DNA of 64,000 nt from an uncultured Bacteroidales bacterium (GCA_937981765.1 CALJOM010000002.1:1-64000); one strand, 5' to 3'; positions 44,915-54,595 are shown, counted from the stretch's first letter. Translations and numbers: made by a program. The notes: generated from the letters alone by a model not told the origin.

Positions 44915-45967
44915 TTATTTTACAATTAGCTTTAATGGTGTTCGGTTGTTAACTAATATAAGATATATCCCACGTGTTAAATTATTATTTTCAACCGGTT
45001 GCAAAGCGCTGTTGAATATTTTTACCACATCGCCATCTTGAGTGCCTTTAATGTACCATGGTTCACCTTGCATCACTGGATTAGGATATATGGTGAGTTG
45101 TTCCTTTATATTGTTTGTAATGGTGTGCATTGCAATTATATCAGATGAACCATCGTAATCTATTTGTACTATTCTATAGTAAATGCTTCCTAAAGGAGGA
45201 TTTACGTCGGTTATAGAGTAGAACGAAATTTGCTGACTATTGCCTTTCCCGGCTATGGTATTAATTCGTAGCCAATTTGTCAGGTCAGTAGAGCGAAAAA
45301 TTTCAAAACGGTCGTTGTTCAGTTCGGAAGCTGTTTCCCAGGTAATGGTAACATTGTTCTCCGATAAATAGATGTTGGATGAAAGCAATGTTACAGGTAA
45401 TGGAGAGCCTAATAATACTCCACCGGCATGTACCATATAACCGCTTCCGGTAGGAGTAGGGCCGGAATACATTCCTTCTATAATAACCGTTCCATTTACG
45501 AGAACAGAACTTGTACCTCCTCCAATGCTCATATTACCTCCAACATTCACATTTCCCCCAACGTCAACCACAATGTTTGTGTTGTTTCCGGCAGCAAAAT
45601 TTCCTGAAACTTGAATGTCTCCATTTCCTGAAACCGAAAGCGAGGAATTGTTAGCAACGCTAATTGTGCCAACGTAGAACGCTCCATCAATGTGTAACCC
45701 AAGGCTGTTTCCCGCACTTAACGTACCTGAAATAATTAAAGTGCCATTAATGTAGATATCGCCGCCATTGGACGCAGATGCATTTCCGTTAATGGTAAGC
45801 GTATTTCCATGATTAATGTATAAATTAGAATTGTTCCCCATACTGAGGGCGGTATAGGTTTGATTTGAGGTGATGTTTGTTGTAGAATTAGCCCCTACAG
45901 TTAAGGTTTGTGCATAGGATATGGTTGTTGATACCAATGCCGCTAAAATATAAATGAAAGTTTTCAT
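44915..45967 (-). CDS. Type IX-secreted protein with repeat region
   Basis: 350 aa with a signal peptide ending near SYAQ. Residues 20-190 are built from repeats of about 20 residues, rich in Gly, Asn, Ser and Val (for example GNNTNIVVDVGGNVNVGGN), which suggests a beta-solenoid. Next comes a fibronectin-like domain (ITWETASELNNDRFEIFRS) and a T9SS type A C-terminal domain (TIYPNPV, then RGIYLILVNN and a final LKLIVK). The protein is thus exported by the type IX system and cell-surface attached or released. Function unknown. It may belong with the beta-helix lipoprotein and TonB receptor upstream, but the 249-base gap holds a terminator, so expression is probably independent. Confidence 0.85.
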   Translation of the reverse strand: MKTFIYILAALVSTTISYAQTLTVGANSTTNITSNQTYTALSMGNNSNLYINHGNTLTINGNASASNGGDIYINGTLIISGTLSAGNSLGLHIDGAFYVGTISVANNSSLSVSGNGDIQVSGNFAAGNNTNIVVDVGGNVNVGGNMSIGGGTSSVLVNGTVIIEGMYSGPTPTGSGYMVHAGGVLLGSPLPVTLLSSNIYLSENNVTITWETASELNNDRFEIFRSTDLTNWLRINTIAGKGNSQQISFYSITDVNPPLGSIYYRIVQIDYDGSSDIIAMHTITNNIKEQLTIYPNPVMQGEPWYIKGTQDGDVVKIFNSALQPVENNNLTRGIYLILVNNRTPLKLIVK

Positions 45968-46146
45968 AGTTTTAGATTTTTATAACCTAAACGGTTTAAA
46001 ACAACTTTTGTTCGTTATCATTTTTTGAGTGTCTTTAAATTTTAAATCTTCTTTTTTATTAATATATTGAATATTAGATTATTAATATCAACAAAGGATA
46101 AATCCTTACCCTATTTCTTTTTGACAAACGTCCTTAAATTGATGAC

Positions 46147-46187
46147 AAAAATTAAGAGACCTCTTTATTATTAAGAGGTCTCTTAAT
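46147..46187 (-). terminator. Intrinsic terminator after the beta-helix lipoprotein
   Basis: A 15-bp perfect stem (46151-46165 with 46173-46187) with a seven-base loop, followed on the minus strand by TTTTGTC. It lies 30 bases after the minus-strand stop at 46217. Confidence 0.8.
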
Positions 46188-46216
46188 GTGTGTTTATTAT
46201 AAGAGGTATTTAAATT

Positions 46217-47566
46217 TTAATATTGGGTATTTTGCGGATCCCAGTTACACCAACCTTGAGTCCAGTCTGTAGTACCAAATGCTCCTCGGAAAGTTACGGC
46301 TTCAAAGAATGTCATATCTAATCCTGTGAAATTAGCTCCGCTAAGAGCTATTGAACCAGCGGTCGGTAACGCATTAATGTTGCCCCAATTCCATGCTGAA
46401 GCTGGTAATACATCGTTGTTATTGTTTAGGATGATATTATTTCCGTCCAACCACATTTGAGCGAACTGGTCGGCTGAAAGAACATCATTAAGTCTGAAAT
46501 TTGTCAAGCATCCGGCCATGATATTGTTTTTAAGGGCTGGCCCGTCAGCTTGATTATATAAGGTTGCTGAGGGTCCTTCCAAACGTAAGCCAAATTTAAA
46601 TCCGGCAATAATTGAGTTGTGAAGGTTTATACGGGTATTCCTTCTTAAACGCAATCCATTTTGGTGGTTAGGATTTACATCCGTTTGAGCTGGAGTTGCA
46701 TAAGGGCCCAGTATGGTAATGTTGCTAAAGGTTGCGCTTGTATAAGGTTCATTCGAAGTTCCATCTTTGTCGTTATCGGATTCAAAACCATTCGATGCGT
46801 CGGTTTTATCGGCTTCTTGAGGACCGCGAATTATAAGTCCGAATTGAATGCGTCCGCTGAATCCATTGTCGGTATCAAAATCATCATCTCCGGTGCGATA
46901 TGAAACAAGGTATTTGGCATCAACTGTTCCACCCCACCATTCAAAAGCGTCGTCACGTCCAAATGATACTTGTACGTATTGAATAGTTGTACCACGACCA
47001 ACTCCTCCCATCGAAAGTCCATTGATTTCGTTACCGTTCGATACTTCGTAACCGGCAAATTCTATGCGTACAAATTTCAAAACACCAGAGTTATCGTTAG
47101 GATCATTGCCACCGTACATAGCACCTGTTCCTCCTTCCATTTCAGCCTGTCCGCCGGTTTGGTTGATAGGTGCTTTTCCGCAAATAATAATTCCAGCCCA
47201 ATCTCCAGGTTGACGTTCTCCTGCTGGTTTGTCGGAGGTAAATACGATAGGTTTTTGACGAGTACCTTCTGCCATAATTCTGGCTCCGCGCTCAATAATA
47301 AGAGCAGCTTTTGTATCCGAAATTCCTTTAATTAAGGTTCCTGGCTCAATGGTTAGCGTGGCACCTTCTTTGACATAAACGTATCCATTGAGGTAGATTG
47401 TGTCTTGTGCACGCCATGTTGTGTTTTGAGTGATGTTTCCGGAAACTCTAACGCCTTGACCCGGCTTACTATCATCTTCATCTTTTTCTTTGCAGCTGTT
47501 GAACGACAGCATTAGGGCCGCCATTACAAGGGCCATTTGTTTTAGGTTGTATTGATTGTTTTTCAT
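46217..47566 (-). CDS. Outer-membrane-type lipoprotein with right-handed beta-helix
   Basis: 449 aa. A lipoprotein signal (MALVMAALMLSFNSC, from about residue 11) is followed by KEKDEDD. The rest forms a parallel beta-helix-like region with repeats such as GYVYVKEGATLTIEPGTLI, DWAGIIICGKAPIN, VRIEFAGYEVSNGNEINGL and ATFSNITILGP, and a RDDAFEWWGGTVDAKYLVS motif. Similar proteins stand beside TonB receptors in many Bacteroidota and are often misannotated as transporters. It could be a surface-exposed binding protein. It lies 137 bases downstream of the TonB receptor and has a TAnnTTTG-type box before it. Confidence 0.8.
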   Translation of the reverse strand: MKNNQYNLKQMALVMAALMLSFNSCKEKDEDDSKPGQGVRVSGNITQNTTWRAQDTIYLNGYVYVKEGATLTIEPGTLIKGISDTKAALIIERGARIMAEGTRQKPIVFTSDKPAGERQPGDWAGIIICGKAPINQTGGQAEMEGGTGAMYGGNDPNDNSGVLKFVRIEFAGYEVSNGNEINGLSMGGVGRGTTIQYVQVSFGRDDAFEWWGGTVDAKYLVSYRTGDDDFDTDNGFSGRIQFGLIIRGPQEADKTDASNGFESDNDKDGTSNEPYTSATFSNITILGPYATPAQTDVNPNHQNGLRLRRNTRINLHNSIIAGFKFGLRLEGPSATLYNQADGPALKNNIMAGCLTNFRLNDVLSADQFAQMWLDGNNIILNNNNDVLPASAWNWGNINALPTAGSIALSGANFTGLDMTFFEAVTFRGAFGTTDWTQGWCNWDPQNTQY

Positions 47567-47598
47567 GAGTTTGATTTTTTAAATTTATTTTTACGCTG

Positions 47599-47606
47599 CA
47601 AACTTA
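47599..47606 (-). promoter_or_regulatory. Candidate -7 box of beta-helix lipoprotein gene
   Basis: CAAACTTA on the plus strand reads TAAGTTTG on the minus strand, 32 bases before the start at 47566. A -33 match is weak. Confidence 0.45.
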
Positions 47607-47703
47607 TTGTTTTAATGTTAATAAATAATTAAATAGATTTTATGTTAGGGTTACTCATTTGTTATTTTTTTGTTAGTTAATTGGCAACAAAACATTGGGT
47701 TTT

Positions 47704-50535
47704 TTAAAAATTGTATGTGATTGATATGGAAAAATTTCTTCCAGGTTTGTAGCTTTTAATTGGCATAGCTAATTCTGCCCCTCCAAAAGGATTTGCATAT
47801 GGTTGGTATGATTCTATTTTTTGAGCCAAAAGGTCACGCACTCCAGCTTTTATCAGTATTTTCTCTTTGATAGTTTTAGTAATAGTTAAATCAATTTGAT
47901 GCCTGTGTTTTTCGTATACATCAGGAATGTCTTCAATTCTATTTTGCATTGCTTCCCCGGTGATTCGTATACGATCGCCAATAACATTGTAGAGTATAGA
48001 AACGTTTGTGTTTATTTGTTTAGCATCGTAAAATAGCCCTAGGTTTACAATGTAGGGAGATTGCCCTTGCAAGGCTCGGTTGCGTTCAATAGAGTTTTCG
48101 GGGAAAAATACTTTGCTGTATATATAGGCTGCATTTGCTACTATAGTGATATTTCCTAGAACAGGAATGTTTTGTATTATGGGTAAGGTTTCCAGCGATT
48201 TGCGCATATCGATTTCCAGCCCAACTGTCATTGCGTTTTTGGCATTTTCATAGGTGTAATTTTTTCTATTTCCGGCGGGTTTGTAGGTTAATTCAATTGG
48301 GTTTTTAAATTTTTTGTAAAATACACCGAATGAGAAAAATTCTCCAGTATTAGCATAAGTTTCGTACCGAAGATCGAAATTTTGGATTATTGCGTCTTTC
48401 AGTTCTGTGTTTCCTACAAAATCGGACTCTTCCTGGAAATTATAAAAATAGAATGGGGCTATCTCTCTGAATTCTGGCCGGTTTATGGTTGTCCCATAAG
48501 CTCCGCGTATCAGATTTTGTTTGTTGAAATTGTAGGTTATATTTACCGATGGAAAAACGTTTAGTTTATCTTTTTTAACCGCAAGGGGTTGATTGTATCG
48601 GTCGTAGGAGTCGAGATGCTGATTGTTTTGTTCAACCCTGACTCCTCCAAAAAGGTTGATTTTTTCGGTTAATGGTAAATTAATAGCTGTATATCCAGCT
48701 ATTAATAGGTTGGAGGCTTGGTAAGAGTCGCTTTTGGATGTAGATTCTCGTAATACAAACCCATCGGGACCCGGATTGATGTTTTCGGGGGCAAACAATT
48801 GATTTATTGGTGTAATCCAAATGGTTTCGGTATAACTGCTATTTTTGGCAAATCCTAGAATTCGAGCGTCGAAGGCTCGGGTTTTATATTCTGTATAAAT
48901 TCCGGTTTTTACAAAACCAATTTGTTCCAGAAAGTCGAATTTCCGTTCAAAATTGGAAGTTGCGTTTATAATATGTTCGTTTAGTGTCATGAAAACACGA
49001 CCTGCATCACTGGCTGACGGAGATGTTCCTATGCCTGCGAAATATTTGCCATAATGCGGAGAGTTTGGATCATCTTCCAGTGTTGTACGCAAGCGCTTGA
49101 TGTCGGGTTCGTTACGGTTGGCGTATGAATAACCTGCAATGGCATCAATTGTGGATAGGTCGTCGCCGAATTTTTTCTCATATCCAAATTGTCCGGAATA
49201 GGTAATGCGACTCATAAAACTGTTTTGATAGGAACGGATAATTCTTCCTTCATAGTTGTTGAGGCCGTTTCGTATTATTGACTCATTTTTGCCATTAATG
49301 CTCAGTAGATTGCGAAATTCGATTTTTTGTCCTTGCTGGGATGAAAATATCCAATTGTGCAACAACCCGATACGGGCTTTGCGGGCATATTCGTTGTCAG
49401 TATAATTATAGTTGTAACTTGGCCTTCCATTTTCCAATCGATAGGCTTGATATCCTTGATTGGTTATCTGATCGCTTTCATTGGAATGGTTGTAGGTAAG
49501 TGAGGTTATGGTTCCGATAGTGGTTTCGTTATGTTTAAATTTTCTCCCCAGGTTGAGTGACAAACTTTGGTTAAAAAAAGGAGTGGATGGTATGGGATCC
49601 CAATAATTATTTAACTGTCGTCCAAATTCGGCTAATTGTTCGCGTGAAAATCCTCTCAAGGAAGATGGAAAGGTAGATGGGAGTGCCCGTGTGCCATCAT
49701 CAAACCCAAGGAAATCGGTTTTACCGCCTGGTACGATTTTAAAGTCGGAGAGAGTTGTCCCTTCTACATAACCTAAACCGTAGCTGATAGTTAGAAAATT
49801 ATCGTCGGGCATGTTCTTGGTATGGATTTTTATAAAACCTCCACCAAAATCAGCAGGTAGGTCAGGAGCAGGGCTTTTCGATATCATAAGATTATCGATC
49901 ATGGCACTGGGTATCAGGTCGAAAGAAAAGGCTCGCTGATCTGCTTCGGTGGATGGAGTTGCAGCGCCGTTTAGCCAGACTCCATTATAGCGTTGATTTA
50001 ATCCGCGAACTACAATAAATTTATCGTCGATTATTGAAATTCCGGGGATTCGTTTTACAACTTGTGATGCGTCTTGATCCTGGGAGCGTTTTATTTGTTG
50101 TTCCGAGATTCCACTGGCCAGGGTGAGGCTTGATTTTATGGCATTTGCTAACGCCACTTCTGTATTCGTGCGGCGAACAGCAACTACTGTCACTCCTTCC
50201 AGGTTTACGGTGGCTCCTTCGAGCGATACATTTATTACTTTGGTTTCGTTTGGCTGTAGAGTAATTTTCTCAACATCTACGGGTTTATACGATACAAATG
50301 AAAATCGAAGGCTATATTCTCCCGGTTTAAGATTCGGGAGCACATAATTTCCATCAAAATCGGTTATAGTTCCCGACATGGTTCCTAAAATTTGTATAGT
50401 TGCTCCAACCAAGGTTTCTCCGGTTTTTTTATCTTTGACGGTTCCGCGGATTGTGGCATTTTGTCCCATAGAGGCCAACCTAAGAGTAATACAACAGATT
50501 AAAAGCGCAATTTTTAGCAACAATTGATTTGACAT
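47704..50535 (-). CDS. TonB-dependent outer-membrane receptor
   Basis: 943 aa. A signal peptide ends near SMGQ and leads into a carboxypeptidase-like domain (ATIRGTVKDKKTGETLVGA, DFDGNYVLPNLKPGEYSL), then a linker. The plug domain follows (GISEQQIKRSQDQDASQVVKRIPG, VVRGLNQRYNGVWLNGA, DLPADFGGGFIKIHT) and a 22-strand barrel ends in RNFSISITYNF. No SusD partner is adjacent, so it is not a standard polysaccharide locus. It probably imports a ligand bound by the lipoprotein downstream. The 487-base leader carries inverted repeats that could be operators. The ligand cannot be predicted; phosphate esters are one guess from memory of similar loci. Confidence 0.92.
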   Translation of the reverse strand: MSNQLLLKIALLICCITLRLASMGQNATIRGTVKDKKTGETLVGATIQILGTMSGTITDFDGNYVLPNLKPGEYSLRFSFVSYKPVDVEKITLQPNETKVINVSLEGATVNLEGVTVVAVRRTNTEVALANAIKSSLTLASGISEQQIKRSQDQDASQVVKRIPGISIIDDKFIVVRGLNQRYNGVWLNGAATPSTEADQRAFSFDLIPSAMIDNLMISKSPAPDLPADFGGGFIKIHTKNMPDDNFLTISYGLGYVEGTTLSDFKIVPGGKTDFLGFDDGTRALPSTFPSSLRGFSREQLAEFGRQLNNYWDPIPSTPFFNQSLSLNLGRKFKHNETTIGTITSLTYNHSNESDQITNQGYQAYRLENGRPSYNYNYTDNEYARKARIGLLHNWIFSSQQGQKIEFRNLLSINGKNESIIRNGLNNYEGRIIRSYQNSFMSRITYSGQFGYEKKFGDDLSTIDAIAGYSYANRNEPDIKRLRTTLEDDPNSPHYGKYFAGIGTSPSASDAGRVFMTLNEHIINATSNFERKFDFLEQIGFVKTGIYTEYKTRAFDARILGFAKNSSYTETIWITPINQLFAPENINPGPDGFVLRESTSKSDSYQASNLLIAGYTAINLPLTEKINLFGGVRVEQNNQHLDSYDRYNQPLAVKKDKLNVFPSVNITYNFNKQNLIRGAYGTTINRPEFREIAPFYFYNFQEESDFVGNTELKDAIIQNFDLRYETYANTGEFFSFGVFYKKFKNPIELTYKPAGNRKNYTYENAKNAMTVGLEIDMRKSLETLPIIQNIPVLGNITIVANAAYIYSKVFFPENSIERNRALQGQSPYIVNLGLFYDAKQINTNVSILYNVIGDRIRITGEAMQNRIEDIPDVYEKHRHQIDLTITKTIKEKILIKAGVRDLLAQKIESYQPYANPFGGAELAMPIKSYKPGRNFSISITYNF

Positions 50536-51022
50536 GGTTATATTGGTTTTTGTCGATTGAGAAAATGTGGCATTGATGCAAAATAATCTGCCCCTGACTT
50601 ATGGTAGAACAAATAACCGTATAATGCTGATGTTTTTGCTAATATCAAGATACGATATATTTCCGTTCGCAAAATTACCATATCACGCAGCGGTTTACTT
50701 TAAGCGTAACTTAATCTTAAGTTAAGAAAACATTATCGCAACAATAATGGATTTATAATAAAAATCAGTTTTTCAATGATTTGTTTCGAAATTGAATTTA
50801 ATGTTTGCTTAACATTAACTGAAAGTTAGGTTATACTATGTATTAGTAGCACGTTATTGAAAAACCACTAAATAATGATTCTATTCAAAATATTGTCACG
50901 ATTTTTGCAGTGATTTTATCGTCAACTTTACGATCCGTTCAGGTTGATTTCCCTAATAGCCCCATTATCAACAAAAAATTAATTTTATAACTTTGCATAA
51001 ATTAATCTATAATGCTGACTTG
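50536..51022. other. Long divergent AT-rich intergenic region
   Basis: No gene is supported. It separates the TonB receptor (minus) and a SpoIIE phosphatase (plus). It contains a perfect 7-bp inverted repeat AACTTAA/TTAAGTT with two-base spacing (50708-50723) and a TAACT-GAA-AGTTA repeat (50816-50828). Candidate boxes are CAAAATTA (50670-50677, minus strand TAATTTTG) and TAACTTTG (50988-50995, plus strand). Confidence 0.6.
50988..50995 (+). promoter_or_regulatory. Candidate -7 box of SpoIIE phosphatase gene
   Basis: TAACTTTG fits TAnnTTTG. It ends 27 bases before ATG 51023, which also excludes the TTG at 50993 as start. No good -33 TTTG is seen. Confidence 0.5.
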
Positions 51023-52366
51023 ATGTCCGAACAAACCAACGGTTTAAGTTTTCAACGATTAAAAAGCTTTTTCGATAATTTTCAGACTTCCGAAATTCTC
51101 AAAGGCATCCGTTCGGGAGACGATCAGGATATTTTTCTTTATCAACTATACAAAAATAGGTATCAAAGCATTTTGAGGCTATATGCCGATTTTGCATTTA
51201 GTTGCTCCATTGATGGAAATATCAGAAAATTCCACATAAGTCCCGAATTCCGCGGAAAATATACCGAAGAGAAAATTGAAGATAAAATCAGTGAAAAGGT
51301 TTCTGATGAAGAGTTACGGAAGAAATTAAAAAGTGTTTATCTTACCCGGGAGAGTTTTATCGATATTATAGGTCTTTCCACTTCAAATGGGGAGGTTCGT
51401 TTTGAAATCCTGTTCGATTACGATAACTCCGAAATGATAATAGCCTATGGCAGGAATATTGATTTGCCAATAATAAACAAAAACGCTGAAGAGGGCTATA
51501 AGGCAGAACTGCTAAACTCAAGAATTACCGAAGTTCTGGAGCAGAAACACAAATTGGAACAGGAAAATACTCGTTTGTTGGCTATAAATCAAGACCTCGT
51601 AGATAGTATTTCTTACGCTCGTAAGATACAGCGGGCAATTTTTCCTGAGATTTCAGAATTTAAAAGAGTGTTTCCTGACTCTTTTGTGCTTTTTAACCCC
51701 AAGGATATGGTTAGTGGCGACATGTACTGGTTCGAGGATTTCGAAGAAACCAAAGTTGTAGCTGTAATTGATTGTACAGGCCATGGAGTTCCAGGAGCAT
51801 TTATTTCAACCATAAGTTACTCTTTGCTGAATAAAATACTAAGTGAAAAAAATGTTTTGTTTAAACAACCTTCTGAACTACTCAGCGAATTACATTTTGA
51901 ACTGTCGAGAATTTTGAACTATGACAAACGCTTGACCGAACTAAAAGATGGAATGGATATTGGCTTATGCCTTATCAATCATAAGCAAAATATTCTGTAT
52001 TTTAGCGGGGCATTTCACAATCTTTATTTCGTATCAGATAGAACTTTGAAGGTAATAAGGGGAGATAAACTCAGCGTTGGAGGCGGTAATTTTGGTAAGA
52101 AAGAGGTGTTCCGATTTAACACAACCATGGTGGAATATAGCCCCACAGATTGTTTTTATCTCACAACCGACGGATATATCGACCAATTTGGAGGAGATCA
52201 GAACAAAAAATTTCTTAATCGTAGATTCCGTCAAATGATAGAAGAAAATTATCACCTTCCAATGGACCAGCAAAAAGAGGTATTTTTTCAACAATATCAA
52301 GCCTGGAAAGGAAATAATGAACAGGTTGACGACGTGCTGGTGCTAGGATTCCGATGTCTTTTTTAA
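51023..52366 (+). CDS. PP2C/SpoIIE-type phosphatase with N-terminal sensor region
   Basis: 447 aa from ATG 51023, no membrane segment. Residues 1-170 have no motif I know but look PAS-like (SCSIDGNIRKFHISPEF...). A coiled coil (EVLEQKHKLEQENTRLLAINQDLVDSI) leads into the SpoIIE domain: SYARKIQRAIFP, MVSGDMYW (metal-binding Asp), VIDCTGHGVPGAF, KDGMDIGLC, TTDGYIDQFGG. All catalytic aspartates are present. Such enzymes dephosphorylate anti-sigma antagonists or SiaC-like partners. A second SpoIIE enzyme (56.3-59.7 kb) and a SiaC-family protein (62.5-62.9 kb) lie nearby. Confidence 0.88.
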   Translation: MSEQTNGLSFQRLKSFFDNFQTSEILKGIRSGDDQDIFLYQLYKNRYQSILRLYADFAFSCSIDGNIRKFHISPEFRGKYTEEKIEDKISEKVSDEELRKKLKSVYLTRESFIDIIGLSTSNGEVRFEILFDYDNSEMIIAYGRNIDLPIINKNAEEGYKAELLNSRITEVLEQKHKLEQENTRLLAINQDLVDSISYARKIQRAIFPEISEFKRVFPDSFVLFNPKDMVSGDMYWFEDFEETKVVAVIDCTGHGVPGAFISTISYSLLNKILSEKNVLFKQPSELLSELHFELSRILNYDKRLTELKDGMDIGLCLINHKQNILYFSGAFHNLYFVSDRTLKVIRGDKLSVGGGNFGKKEVFRFNTTMVEYSPTDCFYLTTDGYIDQFGGDQNKKFLNRRFRQMIEENYHLPMDQQKEVFFQQYQAWKGNNEQVDDVLVLGFRCLF

Positions 52367-52396
52367 TTTGTTATGCTGACTAAAGTTTAATAAATC

Positions 52397-53431
52397 ATGA
52401 AAAAACTTTTAATTTGGACCACCGCAATTTTTACCCTTTTCACGTCGTGTGAAACCGATGTGGATATCACTGCCGATTGGGAAAATATTCCCATAGTTTA
52501 TTGTGTTCTCGACACCGCCGATGCAGTTCATTACGTCCGAATTCAACGAGCATTTCTAGGTAATCAGAATGCATATTTTATGGCTCTCCATGGCGATAGC
52601 CTTATTTATCATGAAACCCTAGATGTGCGTTTACATGTATTTGATAATCAAAATCGTAAGGTTAACGCCTTTACATTTCAAAAATTCAATCTTGACAAAG
52701 ATAGCCTAAACCAACAAGGTTTGGCAATTTTCGGCAGAACCGGACATCATGTGTATCGATTGCAGCAAAAATTACCCCATGCTGAAGGTTACAGTTATCA
52801 ACTGGAAATAACATTTCCCGATGGAAAAGTAGCCCGATCAAAAATTAAATCCTTGGAACGTTTTCGTCATCGCGATCCAGCCATTGGGACAAAATACACA
52901 TTGAAGCCGAATATGTCGTTCGGTCCGAGGTTTTGGGCACCATCGAATGCCGGGGCAGTGAAAGTGATTATGCACTTTCATTACTATGAATTTACAAACC
53001 CCAATGTTTATGAGCGAAAAACCATATCTATTGCCATGAAACCAGTTAGTGTAAAACCTGACTCGGAAAACGGAGTTTCGTTAAAAACCAACGATATTAT
53101 AAAACGTTTTATTGAAGAAATTCCTATCGCTGAACCGGGAGTTTATCGTTTTCTAGGAAAAGTTGATTTTGAATATTATGTAGCCGATAATACTTTTGCC
53201 GATCAGTTGTTTAAACGCAATGCCGGAATTTCGGGAGAAACAAATCCCATTTCAAACATAGAAGGGGCTTACGGAATTTTTGCCTGGAGGCTGTATAAGC
53301 GTTTTAATGGATGGAAATCGAGCATTGATAGTCGTAATTCATTCAACGATATTGATGAACTCAGGCTCAGGGGGTTTCCACGAGCGATTAAATACAATGA
53401 AGAAGGCTACAAAATTGATGATCTGCCATAA
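52397..53431 (+). CDS. DUF4249-like lipoprotein
   Basis: 344 aa with a lipoprotein signal ending LFTSC. The mature protein is beta-rich: an Ig-like start (ENIPIVYCVLDTADAVHYVRIQRAFLG) is typical of DUF4249, which in Bacteroidota often stands beside TonB receptors. The body has one to two beta-sandwich-like domains. No enzymatic motif is visible. It starts 30 bases after the SpoIIE gene and ends 54 bases before pfkA. The receptor partner usual for this family is not adjacent here. Confidence 0.7.
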   Translation: MKKLLIWTTAIFTLFTSCETDVDITADWENIPIVYCVLDTADAVHYVRIQRAFLGNQNAYFMALHGDSLIYHETLDVRLHVFDNQNRKVNAFTFQKFNLDKDSLNQQGLAIFGRTGHHVYRLQQKLPHAEGYSYQLEITFPDGKVARSKIKSLERFRHRDPAIGTKYTLKPNMSFGPRFWAPSNAGAVKVIMHFHYYEFTNPNVYERKTISIAMKPVSVKPDSENGVSLKTNDIIKRFIEEIPIAEPGVYRFLGKVDFEYYVADNTFADQLFKRNAGISGETNPISNIEGAYGIFAWRLYKRFNGWKSSIDSRNSFNDIDELRLRGFPRAIKYNEEGYKIDDLP

Positions 53432-53485
53432 AACGAGCCAAGTTTATAATGAACAAATCTACATAACTAACCAAAAATTACAAAC

Positions 53486-54580
53486 ATGAAACGAGTATTG
53501 GTTCTAACCGGTGGAGGCGATTGCCCAGGATTGAATGCTGTAATTCGGGCTATTGTTAAAAGAGCAGCCAAAGAGCGCGATTGGGAAGTGGTTGGATCTA
53601 TTCAGGCCTTTAATGGCGTATTATGGGAACCCACAGAAATTAGGATTCTAGATGAACGTGCAGTGGCAGGCATTCATTACATGGGCGGAACAATTATTGA
53701 AACTACCAACGTTGGTGGACCTTTCGCCTGGCCTATTAAAAATAAGGATGGAACCATTACTACCGTCGACCGTAGCGATGAATTAATACGGAAACTTCAA
53801 TTTATGGGCATTGATGCCGTAATAAATATTGGGGGCGATGGTTCGCAGCGAATTTCACAAGCGTTGTTTGAAAAAGGATTAAACATTATTGGTGTTCCCA
53901 AAACCATCGATAACGATTTATCGGCTACCGATGCCACGTTCGGTTTTCAAACTGCTGTGCAAATTGCAACAGAAGCCGTTGATAAGTTAGTAACCACAGC
54001 GGCAAGCCACAACCGAGTATTTATCCTCGAGGTAATGGGCCGCGATGCAGGATGGATTGCTTTGCATTCTGCTGTAGCCGGAGGAGCTGATATCTGTCTA
54101 ATCCCTGAAATACCATATGACATTAATGTTGTAGTTGAAAAAGTAAATAGCCGTTTCACCCGTGACAGGGGATTTGCCATTATAGTGATTGCCGAAGGAG
54201 CAAAATCTAAAAATGGTACGGTTAGTTTGAGAGAACATGAGATTAGTGGATTTAAAAATGCTCGATATGGTGGTGTTGCTGCTCTTTTAAGAGAACAGTT
54301 GATTGCTGCCGGCTGCCGCTACGATATTCGGGAAACTGTACTAGGTCACCTTCAGCGTGGGGGTGTCCCTATTGCGTACGATAGAGTATTAGCCACACAA
54401 TACGGGGTAAAGGCGTTTGAACTGGTGCTTGAAGAAAAATTCGGACACATGGTTGCTTATCGCCACCCTAATGTTATTTCTGTTCCTATTATTGATGCGG
54501 TATCGAGGTATAATACGGTTGACGTTAACCACTCCTTAGTAAAAACCGCCATGGGTATTGGAATTTCCTTTGGGGAATAA
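53486..54580 (+). CDS. pfkA: 6-phosphofructokinase, mixed-type
   Basis: 364 aa, PFK family A. The phosphate-donor loop reads VLTGGGDCPGLNAVIR at the N-terminus, GGDGSQ at residues 116-121 and PKTIDND at 138-144, the last being the catalytic region. In ATP-dependent enzymes GGDGS goes with PGTIDND, in PPi-dependent ones GGDD goes with PKTIDND. Here the Gly of GGDG and the Lys of PKTID occur together, the pattern of the group III enzymes. So ATP is the likely donor, without the usual allosteric control. It starts a monocistronic unit closed by a bidirectional terminator. Confidence 0.93.
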   Translation: MKRVLVLTGGGDCPGLNAVIRAIVKRAAKERDWEVVGSIQAFNGVLWEPTEIRILDERAVAGIHYMGGTIIETTNVGGPFAWPIKNKDGTITTVDRSDELIRKLQFMGIDAVINIGGDGSQRISQALFEKGLNIIGVPKTIDNDLSATDATFGFQTAVQIATEAVDKLVTTAASHNRVFILEVMGRDAGWIALHSAVAGGADICLIPEIPYDINVVVEKVNSRFTRDRGFAIIVIAEGAKSKNGTVSLREHEISGFKNARYGGVAALLREQLIAAGCRYDIRETVLGHLQRGGVPIAYDRVLATQYGVKAFELVLEEKFGHMVAYRHPNVISVPIIDAVSRYNTVDVNHSLVKTAMGIGISFGE

Positions 54581-54595
54581 ATAATTTGTGTAATG

